Assembly (NCBI RefSeq): GCF_001638985.1
Contig: NW_017265142.1
Span: 1,542,572 to 1,606,571 of the forward strand
Length of the DNA: 64,000 bases
Source of the DNA: Phycomyces blakesleeanus NRRL 1555(-)
Lineage: Eukaryota; Mucoromycota; Mucoromycetes; Mucorales; Phycomycetaceae
Direction of reading: 5' to 3'
Shown: one piece after another, positions 45,685-59,132 of the stretch
How positions within the stretch are numbered: the stretch's first letter is position 1
Layout: each line of letters opens with the position of its first letter
Made by a program: the position numbers and the translations under genes
Notes under the pieces: generated by a model
The model's database searches: none
What the model saw: the letters and a program-made list of their open reading frames with translations, nothing else
What the model was told of the DNA's origin: nothing

Positions 45685-46550
45685 AAGGGCTAGAATTATT
45701 AAATGTCTTTAAAAGAATCATACTTAATAGCTATCAAGGCTAGTATTAATAAAATACGAATCAGCAAAGTTGACAAAAGAAAGTAACTTGAGAAGAATCG
45801 ACAGAAAAATATCTGCATCAAGTACAATTTGGCTGTCAAGATTGCTCGCATGCTCATTAGAAATCTCGGTAGCTTTAGAGAATTGCAGGGAATCTGTCTT
45901 CTGGTTTTTCAAAAGTAGGAATCAGACATGACAATGTCAACACAAAGCAGGTTTATACTCTTTGATAAAAAGAATTAATTAAGCAATATACATACCTTCA
46001 TCAATATCATAGGACTTAGAGAATAGCCTTTTTTTTTTAGATAAAAAATGTAAAAAGTATTACATAGAAATAGATATATGTATATTATTTAGTAACTTTG
46101 TAGCTTAAGCTGCTACTAAATATCATAAAAAAGAGTACTTCTTCTTTCCATACTTCTTTATATTCAACTTGTATTATTTTGATCAACAAAAACTATAAAA
46201 TTCCAATGTAAAACCGTGTATTTGTTGAACCAATTATAAGAATAGAGATATCTAAAAAAAATGGTATAGACTTGCAATATTTAGAATATTTGATTGGATT
46301 ATATGCAAAAATAATCTGAGATCCAACGAATTGTATTATCCAAATTTGCTATAAAAAGAGAAATATGTACCTAAAAATAGTATAATTCTGCTATTTTAAA
46401 AGATTTTATTGGATTAGATAAAAAGACGTTTAAACTCAAATAAATAATATTCGCTGTAAATACTTTTAATTTACTAAAATCTAATATTCTATTGGAAGAT
46501 ATTGCAGCTCCGCTACCGTAGTTGTAATTTCTGCCATTTACTACAATGAT

Positions 46551-46688
46551 TTGGTGTGGACAGACTAAAAGTTCAAAAAAAAAGGGGGAAAAAAGAGCAA
46601 AATTAGTTAAAACTTTCGCCCAATGATATGACTTAAATTTTTGCTCTTTTTCTGCCCTTCTTTTGAGCTTTTAGTCTGTCCACACCAA
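46551..46688. mobile_element. MITE-like foldback element
   Basis: The ends are a perfect 21-bp inverted repeat (46551-46571 and 46668-46688), and similarity continues imperfectly inwards for about 50 bp on each side (AAAAGNTCAAAA, AAAAAGAGCAAAA), so nearly the whole 138 bp can fold back. No coding capacity. ATT lies just outside both ends if the element is counted as 46552-46687, a possible 3-bp target duplication. The parent transposase is not in this window; the terminal sequence differs from the PIF/Harbinger element at 55244. Confidence 0.75.
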
Positions 46689-46757
46689 TTGTTGACAACT
46701 GATGACCCCTTAATACTTATTATAAGGAATTGAATTGAATACCCTCTAAAAAAAAAT

Positions 46758-46836
46758 AAAAAAAATTAAAATTAAAATTAAAATTAAAAAATTAAAAAAT
46801 TAAAAAATTAAAAAATTAAAAAATTAAAAAATTAAA
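46758..46836. repeat. AAAATT / AAAAAATT tandem repeat
   Basis: Four or so hexamers AAAATT pass into about seven octamer-like AAAAAATT units. Confidence 0.85.
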
Positions 46837-47546
46837 GCCTAAATTGAATAAAATAAAATGAGAAATCGGTAATGTTATAAATGCGGAATAAATGAAAAAA
46901 AAAAAAAACAAAAAGAAAAGAAAATTAGCATATGAATGCATAGGATGCTATGGACTGTGCATATGATTTTATTCTCTTATCGTTACATATTTCCCACCTT
47001 CTCTTTATGACTCTTCTTTCTGTTTTTTTTCTGGCTCTCTCCAGCCTTCTTCAGCTGTCTCTAGCTCTTTAATTCCTCTTTTAGGATAAACCAAACCAAA
47101 CCAAATGAAATGAAATGAAATCAAGTCAAATATACGTATATGTGTATATCTATGTATGTACCAAGGAACAAAGCACCGTTTTCATTTATACTATTTCTTC
47201 ACCCCTTAGCTTTATTTATTTACTTTTGACTTCTTAAAGTCGCACACGCACACGCAAGTACACACGCAAGTACACTGTACTTTATCACCCTAAAAAAAAC
47301 CAGAATACTATAAACTCTAAACAACCAAAATAAATAAATAAATAAATAAATAAAAATAAACCATTACCCAAAGCCCCAAGTCTTTTTGGTTTCTTCTCTT
47401 CTTTCTTGCTCTTCTATTTCTTTCTCTTTCTCTCTCTCTCTCAATTTTCCTATATATTCTTTTACAGTCAAAAAGAATACCAAAAAACAACAACAACAAC
47501 AACAACAACAAGAAAATAAAAGCTATAAAATAATATAAAATAAAAT

Positions 47547-51080
<3,534 letters not shown>

Positions 51081-51929
51081 CTATTGTTATTATCCATTAT
51101 TAAGCTTTTCTCTCTCTCTCATTTTCAATAATATTGATATCGATATTGATAACTATAATTATAATAACAATAATAATAATAATAAAAATAAAAATAAAAT
51201 AAAATAAAAAAATGATACTTGAGCAAATACACACACACATCATATAACCTATAGATAGATAATAGAAGGGCACCTACTAAGTCTTTCCTATTCATCTTCA
51301 TGTTCCTTTCTGTTACGTATTTGATTATTTGTTTATTTGGTTGTTTGGTTGTTTGGTTGTTTGTGTTTCTTGCTCGTCACATACTAATAATAATCATATA
51401 GACTTTCCCGTATATACTCTGCTTTTTAGGGTTTCTTTAGCTTCTTACATGACCCAGTTTCTATTTGTATTTATATATACAAAAAATATGTGTATGCTAT
51501 AGAAATCGCAATCACAATCGCAATCATAATCATAATCATAATCACACACCTATATTAACTAGCTATGAATAAACTCTTCATTGTGACTTATTTTAAGAAC
51601 ATTCTCACGCCTCCTCATTGGAGCGGATTTCTCCATTAATACCATTTCCTTTTTTATTGGTTTTCTTATACGCACACATGTGTGCCAGTGTATTGGTGTT
51701 TCTGTGTGTTTGAAATGTCACTTAATTTTTTTATATATTATATATTATCTAAATGTCTATATACATACATTTTCATATACATATAATTTTAGTATAAATA
51801 TCTAGACATGTCGCTTATCATCCAATTCCTCACGTCCCTTAATTCTCCTTTTTTATCTTTTCTTCCTCTTTGTCAGTCAATAAAACACCAGCAACATATC
51901 CAAAACTAAAGAACTAAATAAAAACAAAC
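51081..51929. other. intergenic, promoter of arginase
   Basis: Spacer between the aldehyde dehydrogenase and arginase genes, both plus strand. It contains (AAT)n/(AAAAT)n runs, a (GGTTGTTT)n-like run near 51338-51362 and an (AATC)n stretch near 51508-51545. No gene is seen. Confidence 0.6.
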
Positions 51930-53229
51930 ATGTCTGATAACAAGTTCCTGAGTACCAAGACCGTGTCTATTGTTGGTGTACCTTTCAGTGGTGGTCAGCC
52001 CCGTGGTGGTGTTGAAGAAGGTCCTCTTCGTCTGGTCGAGTTTGGTCTGTTGAACCAGATCCAGGAAATGGGTTGGAAGGTCGATTACGAAGGCAACAAC
52101 AACATCTCCTCTCTCCGTCCCAACCAAGATCCCGATGTCCTTAATCTCAAGCAGCCAAAGTATGTCTCGAATGTCACACACGCTGTCGCCAAGCAGATTG
52201 AAGAACGGGCCCGTCAGAACAAGTTTGTCCTGACCTTGGGCGGTGACCACTCGGTTGCACTAGCTACTGTTACTGGAGTGTTTTCGGTTTATCCCAACGC
52301 CTGTCTTATCTGGGTCGATGCTCATGCAGTAAGTTTCTTTTCTTTTTATGGTTTATAAATACCTGAAATTTAGTAATAGCCTTAGTACCAGTATCAGTGA
52401 GCGACAGACTCTACATATATGTATATATATATGTATAAAAGTCTGTCTGTCTATTTCAATATTTCATTATTTCATTATTTTATGATTTTAATTTGTTTTT
52501 GTTCTATAAGGATATCAATACTCCAGCTACCACAGATTCGGGTAATATTCATGGCTGCCCTGTCAGTTTCTTGACCGGAATTGCTGGTAGTCACCCTGAT
52601 TTTGCATGGGTCAAGCCTTTGCTCAAGACCAACCGGCTAGTATACATCGGTCTTCGGGACGTAGATGCAGCTGAAAAGAAGATCCTCAGGGACTATAAAA
52701 TCAAGGCATTTTCTATGCACCATGTTGACCGCTATGGTATTGGCAACATTGTTGAAATGGCCCTGGATCATGTCAACCCCAAAAGAGATCTTCCTATTCA
52801 CTTGACTTTTGATGTCGATGCCCTGGATCCCTCTGTTGCACCTAGCACAGTAAGTATATATAAATATGCACACACACATAGAATATATATATATATTACT
52901 TCAAAATAAAGTATATTTTAGCTCATGTGTGTACACAAGATGTCTATAATCAACTGACTTGACTGACTTGCCCGACTTGACTAATTGACAATTTTATTGT
53001 TTTATTTTTAAAATTTTTAATTTTTATTTCCCAGGGTACACCTGTACGTGGTGGACTTACTTTCCGAGAAGGACATTATATTTGCGAGGCTTTGGCAGAG
53101 ACAGGATTGTTGGTGGCCGCAGACATTATGGAAGTTAATCCGGCATTGGAAAGTGAAATGGAAGTTTTCCAAACTATTCAAGTCGGCTGTTCTCTTGCAC
53201 GCTGTTGCCTAGGTGAATCCCTCTTGTAA
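51930..53229 (+). CDS. CAR1: arginase
   Basis: Three exons (51930-52328, 52511-52849, 53035-53229) give 310 residues, normal for the family. It hydrolyses L-arginine to L-ornithine and urea, the entry to arginine breakdown as a nitrogen source. All six manganese ligands of the ureohydrolase fold are present: His107 in GGDHS, Asp130, His132 and Asp134 in DAHAD, and Asp234 and Asp236 in DVDALDPS. The first intron cuts exactly between the third and fourth residues of the DAHA/D motif. The substrate loop [18 protein letters not shown] and the end [13 protein letters not shown] are arginase-like rather than agmatinase-like. The neighbouring gene is unrelated. Trimeric cytosolic enzyme expected from family knowledge. 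Confidence 0.95.
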
Positions 53230-55243
53230 AGACACATATTTATATTTGTTTTATTACTATTCATATAACTATTACTATCATTACAATTCCTGTTATTCTT
53301 ATTCTCTTATGATCAGGTTTCTTTTCACTCCTTTTCTCAATTGTCTTTCTTTCTTTCTTTTCTTTTTATGTAAATAATTCCCAACAAACAACCATATATA
53401 TATATATATATATATCTATTAAAGAAGAAACTATAAAATATATTTCAATATTGAAACAAAATAAGAATATAATATATATAAATATATATTTAGTGTGTGT
53501 GTGTGTGTTTCATGGATTTATTCAATTATCAAATAATCTCTCAAGCCATCTGTGCTTATATATATATATATATATATATTATAATAAATTAACTCACCCA
53601 ATACATCTTCATAGAAAGAGGGCTTTTTCTTCTTCTTCCTACCTTCCTTTCTTTCTATCTGTATTATGATAAAATTAGAGTTGATTAATTGAAATGTACC
53701 TCGTCTAGACTCATTTAATATTTAATGCGCTCAATAATTCCAAAATAATAATAATAATAATAATAATAATAATTTCAATTATGAGAGCAAAAATTAGACC
53801 AAAATAAAAAAAAGAATATAAGATGATAGTTACAAAGGTCTTTTATTACTATTATTATTTTCAATAAAAAAATGCTAATAACAATAATATTTCTAAATCT
53901 ATTTGACCTTGAAGCCCAGTTCAGTACAACTTGGCAATACTGGACAGAGTCTGTCATTTATACAGTCAGTGAGCAGGTTGTTTAGCTTATGTATTGTACA
54001 TATGAGAGAGCGAATACTTTTACAAATGAATCTCCCTCATCGCACATATAAACACCCTCATCCACACCCACACCAAACGTAAAAAATAAAAAATAAAAAA
54101 TTCCGCGGCACTTTGGATCACATTCTTATTAAGGAAATCTAGTTACGCATATATTCCCGCCCTGACCCAATAATTTCAAAAGTCAAGTCAAATTAAGAAA
54201 TCAAATCCAGTCAAGTTAAAATGTACAAGAAATAAGCTGATATAAATCAATAAATACAAAAAATTAACAATAATATGATGTCTTATGTTTCTCTCTCTCT
54301 CTATTCTTAATTCCCACCAGGCTGTACATAGAGGTGTACTTTGCTATACTCTCCTTGTTTCAAACCCTTGAATTTTTAATGAATTTGTATATATGAGACA
54401 AATATTTTATTAAATTGCTCAAAAGAAGAAAAATACCTTAATTCCAAGATAGAAAAGCTAGATGTCTGAAAAGATAATGAGAAACCCATAAAAGTGTGAG
54501 AATAAACAAGTAAACTGATAATAACAAAGACAGAAGATATTGTGGTCGAGATAATGAGCTATGTAGAGTTTACTTGAATAATATTAATGTCCAAACTTGT
54601 CAAACAAAAGGATATTTAGCATGTAAGTGTTTGGACAACTAACTGCAGTAGCCACTACGAGAGTAGCCAAGAAATGCAACAAAGTTAACATTATACATAT
54701 AAAAGATAAAAGCCGAGCAAAGAGAATTATGTTCTAAATAATATCACATGCGGTAGATAACGGGGAACAAGGATAAGGACTAAAAAGACTTATATTAAAA
54801 AGATTGAATATATTATATATAACAGTTCACTTATAAATCAGAAGATGAAAATGAGTCAAAGGGCATGTATTGAAAGGCTAAGATGTTTTATAAATGAATC
54901 AAAATACACCAAAGTCAGCATAAGATCAAAGACATTGTAGGGGCCATAATAAAAATAAATAAAATGAGAAGGCGGAAGAAGACATAGAATAGCAAAAAAA
55001 ATTGTCTATGGTACTAATATATATATTAAAAATAAAAGCAGACATTTAGCATAAAAATGCATATATATATATATATATATATTTGTACATATATATTACG
55101 GAATTACTAAGAAATTTCAGAACTGGTCATCATATTGTATAATATTAAATGTCTCAGAAATTACTATTAGTTAAGAATCAAATATAAAAATAAGAATTCC
55201 ATGATAAAGAATAATTATAATAAAGTTTTAATAGCTTATATAA
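53230..55243. other. AT-rich intergenic region
   Basis: 2 kb between arginase and the PIF/Harbinger element. Includes (TA)n tracts near 53396-53414 and 53558-53579 and an (AAT)n run at about 53744-53773. No gene is recognised. Confidence 0.6.
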
Positions 55244-55273
55244 GAGCACCCACAGTGGTATGTGGGAAATAAA
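55244..55273 (+). repeat. left terminal inverted repeat of PIF/Harbinger
   Basis: Starts GAGCACCCACAG and contains GGTATGTGGGAA, matching the right end in reverse complement at 25 of 30 positions. Confidence 0.88.
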
Positions 55274-55477
55274 TGTGTATTTTGAAATGAAAAAACAAAT
55301 TTAATATATAAATTTCAATTCAACCACATCGGTTTTGCCAAACTAAATATTTCATGACTTTTCTAACGTTAGGATTGAAAAATTTCTATCAGCAACATAT
55401 AAACATTTCAAATATCAATCTTAAATCAAATGTTTCTTTCTTAATATTATCAAAATACAAATAAAATCTTATACACC

Positions 55478-56914
55478 ATGAGTGCTTATCAAAATACAAT
55501 CAACCTGAACGTAGACTCTGATGTTGAAGAATACGAGCACTTTCTCAACAATCCAGATGTAAATTTTGGATTATTTGATTACTTGTATGATGATAAAGAA
55601 GAGGAAGCAAGACGGGCAGCAAGCAACGTATTTTTGTTGAACAATTTGGATGCCATTATGCCTTCAACTCGGACGAGTATAAACAGAGGACGCATTGAAG
55701 GCAATGAAAGATTGTATTCCGACTATTTTGCTGCAGATCCTGTCTACAATGAGAAAATCTTTCGAAGAAGGTTTAGAATGAGACATGGTCTTTTCTTCCG
55801 GGTCTGTGAAGGAGTAAAGAACCAAGACTCCTATTTTGTCCAGAAAAGAGATGCTTCTGGAGTACTTGGATACTTGACGTTCCAAAAGGTTACTGCTGCA
55901 CTGCGTATGCTCTGCTACGGAGCATCCGCCAGCTCACTTGACGAATATCTGAGAATGAGCGAGACTGTTGTCTTAAAAAGTATGAAAATCTTTTGCAAGA
56001 CATTGACAGCTGTATTTGGAGATGAGTACCTTAGAAGGCCTAATCAAGCAGATACGGATCGGCTACTGTCAGTTGGTGCCGAAAGAGGGTTCCTAGGGAT
56101 GCTAGGATCCATAGACTGCATGCATTGGGTCTGGAAAAACTGCCCAACGGCTTGGCATGGCCAGTACACTGGCCGTAAACATGAGCCAACTTTGATTCTT
56201 GAGGCCGTTTCTTCTCAAGACCTCCGGCTGTGGCATTCGTACTTTGGGCTCCATGGCAGCCTTAATGATATTAACGTTCTTGATCAATCTGACGTCTTTC
56301 AAGAAATCACTGAAGGGACAGCTTCTGTTGTGCATTACAACATTGGAGGTAAAACATATGACATGGGGTACTATCTCGCCGATGGAATTTACCCAAGCTA
56401 TGCAACATTGATAAAAACCATATCAAATCCCGTACTAGCAAAGGAAAAGGTAACATATATTTGTGTATTCTTATATTTATTCTTATCTTTACTAAAATTT
56501 GCTACTTCAAATTTTATAATCTAGCTGTTTGCTCAAAAACAAGAGGCCACCAGAAAAGATGTTGAGCGGGCTTTTGGAGCACTGCAGGCTAGATTCAACA
56601 TTGTAAAGCTTCCTGCAAAGTCGTGGGGAATTACAGACTTAAATATGATAATGAAAGCATGTATCATATTACATAACATGATAGTAGAAGACGAACGTGG
56701 CATAGATGGCCTGGACATGGTCTATGAACAAAGCTTGGCAGAAATGTCATTATCAGACAGAGCTAGTAGAAGAGCGACTAGTAAAGACGTTACCAGAGGA
56801 AGCTTTTCTGAATTTGTCACAAGATATGGTGAAGTTACAAGCCGAATCAACCATGCCAAGTTAGTAAAAAGCCTTGTGAATAACTTGTGGAGTATGGCAG
56901 GAAATAATGAATAA
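55478..56914 (+). CDS. PIF/Harbinger DDE transposase
   Basis: Two exons (55478-56449 and 56525-56914; GTAACA donor, CTAG acceptor) give 453 residues. The Harbinger nuclease (DDE_Tnp_4) pattern is complete: the first catalytic Asp in GSIDCMHWVWKNCP, the second in HGSLNDINVLDQS, and Glu in RKDVERAFGALQARF, which is coded by exon 2. Family features such as QYTGRKHEPTLILEAV and DGIYPSYATLIKTI lie between. The N-terminal ~110 residues are acidic and then basic, ending RRRFRMRHGLFFRV, the usual DNA-binding lead-in. ILHNMIVEDER closes the domain. No stop or frameshift is present. The protein cuts and re-inserts the element, and in this superfamily normally needs the Myb-like partner for nuclear entry or binding. 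Confidence 0.92.
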
Positions 56915-56964
56915 ATAAATAGTGTAATAAAGTTTTATGTTAAAAAAGCGCAAAAAAAAACATT

Positions 56965-57950
56965 TTATTCATCAGAAAAATTATATTCTTCATCACTTTG
57001 AAGCTCTTCAACTTCTTCTTCTTCATCATCACTACTCTCATCCTCATCTTCAAAACCCCTTTCTACTTCTTCTGCTCGGCGCAGGGCTTGCTTTTGCTTC
57101 AAGAGAACACAGCAGCGTCTTACTGGATCGCTGATAGTGTCTGCATCCATCATGATATACTTCATGTCCAGCATCTCTCTGAAATTTTTGTCCTTTCTGC
57201 TACCAGAACGCCGGGCTTTTCTTTGATCATTCACCAGATCAAAATGAGCCTCCTGGACCTTTCTCTTCCCCTGGGATCCGGCCTTGCTTTGTTTGCGACC
57301 TATTGGACGGACAACCCCTTGTTGGGAAGACATCTCATTGTTCCCCTGAACATTCCCACCGGACGGAGTGATTGACACAACAATCTGATTTCTGTTTCCT
57401 TATCCTCTTGTCGAACCTTCTAAGCGGTTCATCCACTTGGGAGCAAGAGAAAAAATGGAGTAGCAATGATCCAAGTTAAATGTCTTGTCATTGTTTTGGA
57501 CCTTGAACAGAATTCTTGCTTCAGAAATCTAGTTTTTGTATATATAGAGATTAGACATCAATAATAAATTAACCAAATTTTTAACTAGGATATTACCATA
57601 TCTAGAACATTGGCCCCACTTTGATTGCATCGCTCAACTTGAGCCACACAACCACAAAACTTTGCTACTTTACTTTGTATATGATTCCAGCAGGATTTCA
57701 AAGAACTAGTAGAGCGGAACATACAGCTTGGATCGATGTTTTCAAGATAGTTCAATCCAATTCTTTCCCACATGGTAGTACCTCTTTGATCTTTTCCTGT
57801 TATTGGGTCTTGAGAAATAGCCAGCCACGACTTACACAGCTGAATGTCCTCCAAGTAGTTCCAATTGGCATTACAGCCACTGGTAGATGTGGAAACAGGT
57901 TCACTCAAAGAGATATTGTCAGTGGAGGATTGGAAAATATTGCTGTTCAT
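56965..57950 (-). pseudogene. trihelix/Myb-like partner gene of PIF/Harbinger, one stop
   Basis: Minus-strand gene with two exons (57950-57597 and 57528-56965; GTAATA donor, CTAG acceptor), convergent with the transposase. Exon 1 codes a Myb/trihelix-type domain: NWNYLEDIQLCKSWLAIS and CWNHIQSKVAKFCGCV. Exon 2 continues with FNLDHCYSIFSLAPKWMN, the pattern seen in plant and fungal Harbinger ORF1 proteins, then RPIGRKQSKA, a basic stretch and a C-terminal acidic tail. One in-frame TAA at 57402-57400 separates the PKW segment from RPIGRK; both sides are in the same frame. Without the stop the protein would be about 305 residues. Either this copy is a pseudogene, the stop is a sequencing error, or a shortened 160-residue protein is made. 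Confidence 0.8.
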
Positions 57951-58203
57951 TTCAAAGAGTAAAGCTAGGTATAAAGAAAATAATACTCAAAATTCGTATC
58001 AAAGTCTACCTTCAATTTATATAAAAATCTGCCTTCAATTTTTATTAAAATATGACTTCAATTTTTATTGCCAAAGGTTTTAGTAAAGTTTGAAACATCC
58101 ACATTCACTAAACATTTCTCACAAAAATTTTAGTTTTGCACATCGTATAACAAAATCACTGTGGATGAAAAAATCTAAATAATTTGTCAAATTCCCATAT
58201 TTT

Positions 58204-58233
58204 TTTAATTCCCACATACCGCTGTGAATACTC
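58204..58233 (-). repeat. right terminal inverted repeat of PIF/Harbinger
   Basis: Reverse complement of the left repeat with five mismatches; contains TTCCCACATACC and ends at TACTC followed by TTA. Confidence 0.88.
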
Positions 58234-58281
58234 TTAGCTTGCCAATACTGCAGCAAAAGACTGCGTTACTACTTTGCCTGG

Positions 58282-58817
58282 CAACAGTTTAGTGCCCAAG
58301 TTCGGATATTGGCTGCCTCCAAGCAAGAGATGTCAAGATCGTACAAGAAGATGGCCAGCCAATGAGACTTTATCTCATGGTGCGACAACCAAAGGCGGCC
58401 ACTCAGAAAGAATTGACACTTGAGCCAATAGAGGATCAAAGCATTTGTCTCGTACAGACAACATGGCTGTTCTTGCAGAAGACAGCAGATCTCAGGAAGA
58501 CCCTCCCAGAAGACCACACCCTTTTTCTTGCTCACATTGGTACATCTCAAACAAGAAGCATAAGACCATCCACATTGGAAACGTGAATTAAGAAATTGTT
58601 ACAAGAAAGTGGGATTGACACGATCATACACAAAGACCACTCAACCAGGTCTGCTGCAGCAACTATAGCAAGGATAAGAGGAGTGTCCATTCAAGACATC
58701 AAGCAACAAGTAAACTAGAGTGACAAGAACAAGGTCTTTGAACAATACTACTGACGTCTGGACAGCCCCAGGCATACAAACATTGCTAATACAATTCTCC
58801 AGCCTATGGAGAAATAA
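58282..58817 (+). pseudogene. DIRS-like tyrosine recombinase fragment
   Basis: A plus-strand frame of about 178 codons reads the C-terminal catalytic half of a tyrosine recombinase of the DIRS/Crypton kind: SSDIGCLQARDVKIV, LRKTLPEDHTLFLAHIG, RPSTLE, LLQESGIDTIIHKDHSTRSA, IQDIKQQVN and FEQYY. The His and second Arg of the R-H-R-Y set (HSTR) and the Tyr (QYY) are visible; the first Arg position, before PSSDI, is Cys. Stops interrupt the frame near the start (TAG, just before CPSSD) and at 58584-58586, 58716-58718 and 58752-58754. No frameshift was found. The N-terminal half is absent. Several stops fit TGG-to-TGA/TAG changes (after RPSTLE and in the NWS position). A dead copy. Confidence 0.75.
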
Positions 58818-59081
58818 TCTCATTTGAAGGATGGGGTTCCAATGGACAATGGGAATTGTCTGAACTCCTAGGAGTGATGGACAATAAACATTGTTTGAGG
58901 GATGACGTCTCAAGAATGAGGTGGTACCCACCCACCATTTCCCTTAAGCAGGCCATCGAATTGTATGGCGCAACTAGGAAGAGATAGAGAAGAGTAGGGT
59001 AGAAAAAACTTAAAGAATATAAAAAGAATAAAAAGCGTGACTTAGGAAGCCTAAACCTCATTTGAGGGACTTCGTCTCTTA
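58818..59081. other. DIRS-like downstream region with repeats
   Basis: Contains a perfect 12-bp palindrome ACTCCTAGGAGT (58864-58875) and two near-copies of TTTGAGGGA-N3-CGTCTC (58894-58911 and 59061-59078, 15 of 18 identical). Such split repeats are usual at the ends of DIRS-type elements, so this probably is the end of the element that the recombinase fragment came from. The second copy lies three bases from the LINE A-tail. No gene is seen. Confidence 0.5.
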
Positions 59082-59132
59082 TTTTTTTTTGTATTGTTTA
59101 TTAAAGAAATATCATAGTCATGTGCTATCTAT

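Larger units (their letters stand above)
44676..47546. other. intergenic region with mobile-element relics
   Basis: 2.9 kb between the Gln-rich gene and the aldehyde dehydrogenase gene. It contains a TCTAGTCTA-type tandem stretch near 45049-45100, a decayed TnpB/Fanzor-like fragment at 45409-45684, a 138-bp foldback element at 46551-46688 and an (AAAATT)n/(AAAAAATT)n run at 46758-46836. No intact gene is seen. Confidence 0.55.
55244..58233. mobile_element. PIF/Harbinger DNA transposon, two genes
   Basis: The 2,990-bp element is bounded by terminal inverted repeats: the first 30 bp (55244-55273) match the reverse complement of the last 30 bp (58204-58233) at 25 positions, and four of the five differences are C/T. 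Termini begin GAGCA/GAGTA, like other PIF/Harbinger ends. TAA precedes the left end (55241-55243) and TTA follows the right end (58234-58236), both fitting the TWA target preference but not identical. Inside are the two genes usual for the superfamily: a DDE transposase on the plus strand and a trihelix/Myb-like partner on the minus strand, convergent and 50 bp apart. The transposase looks intact; the partner has one in-frame stop. The element therefore seems young. Confidence 0.9.
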
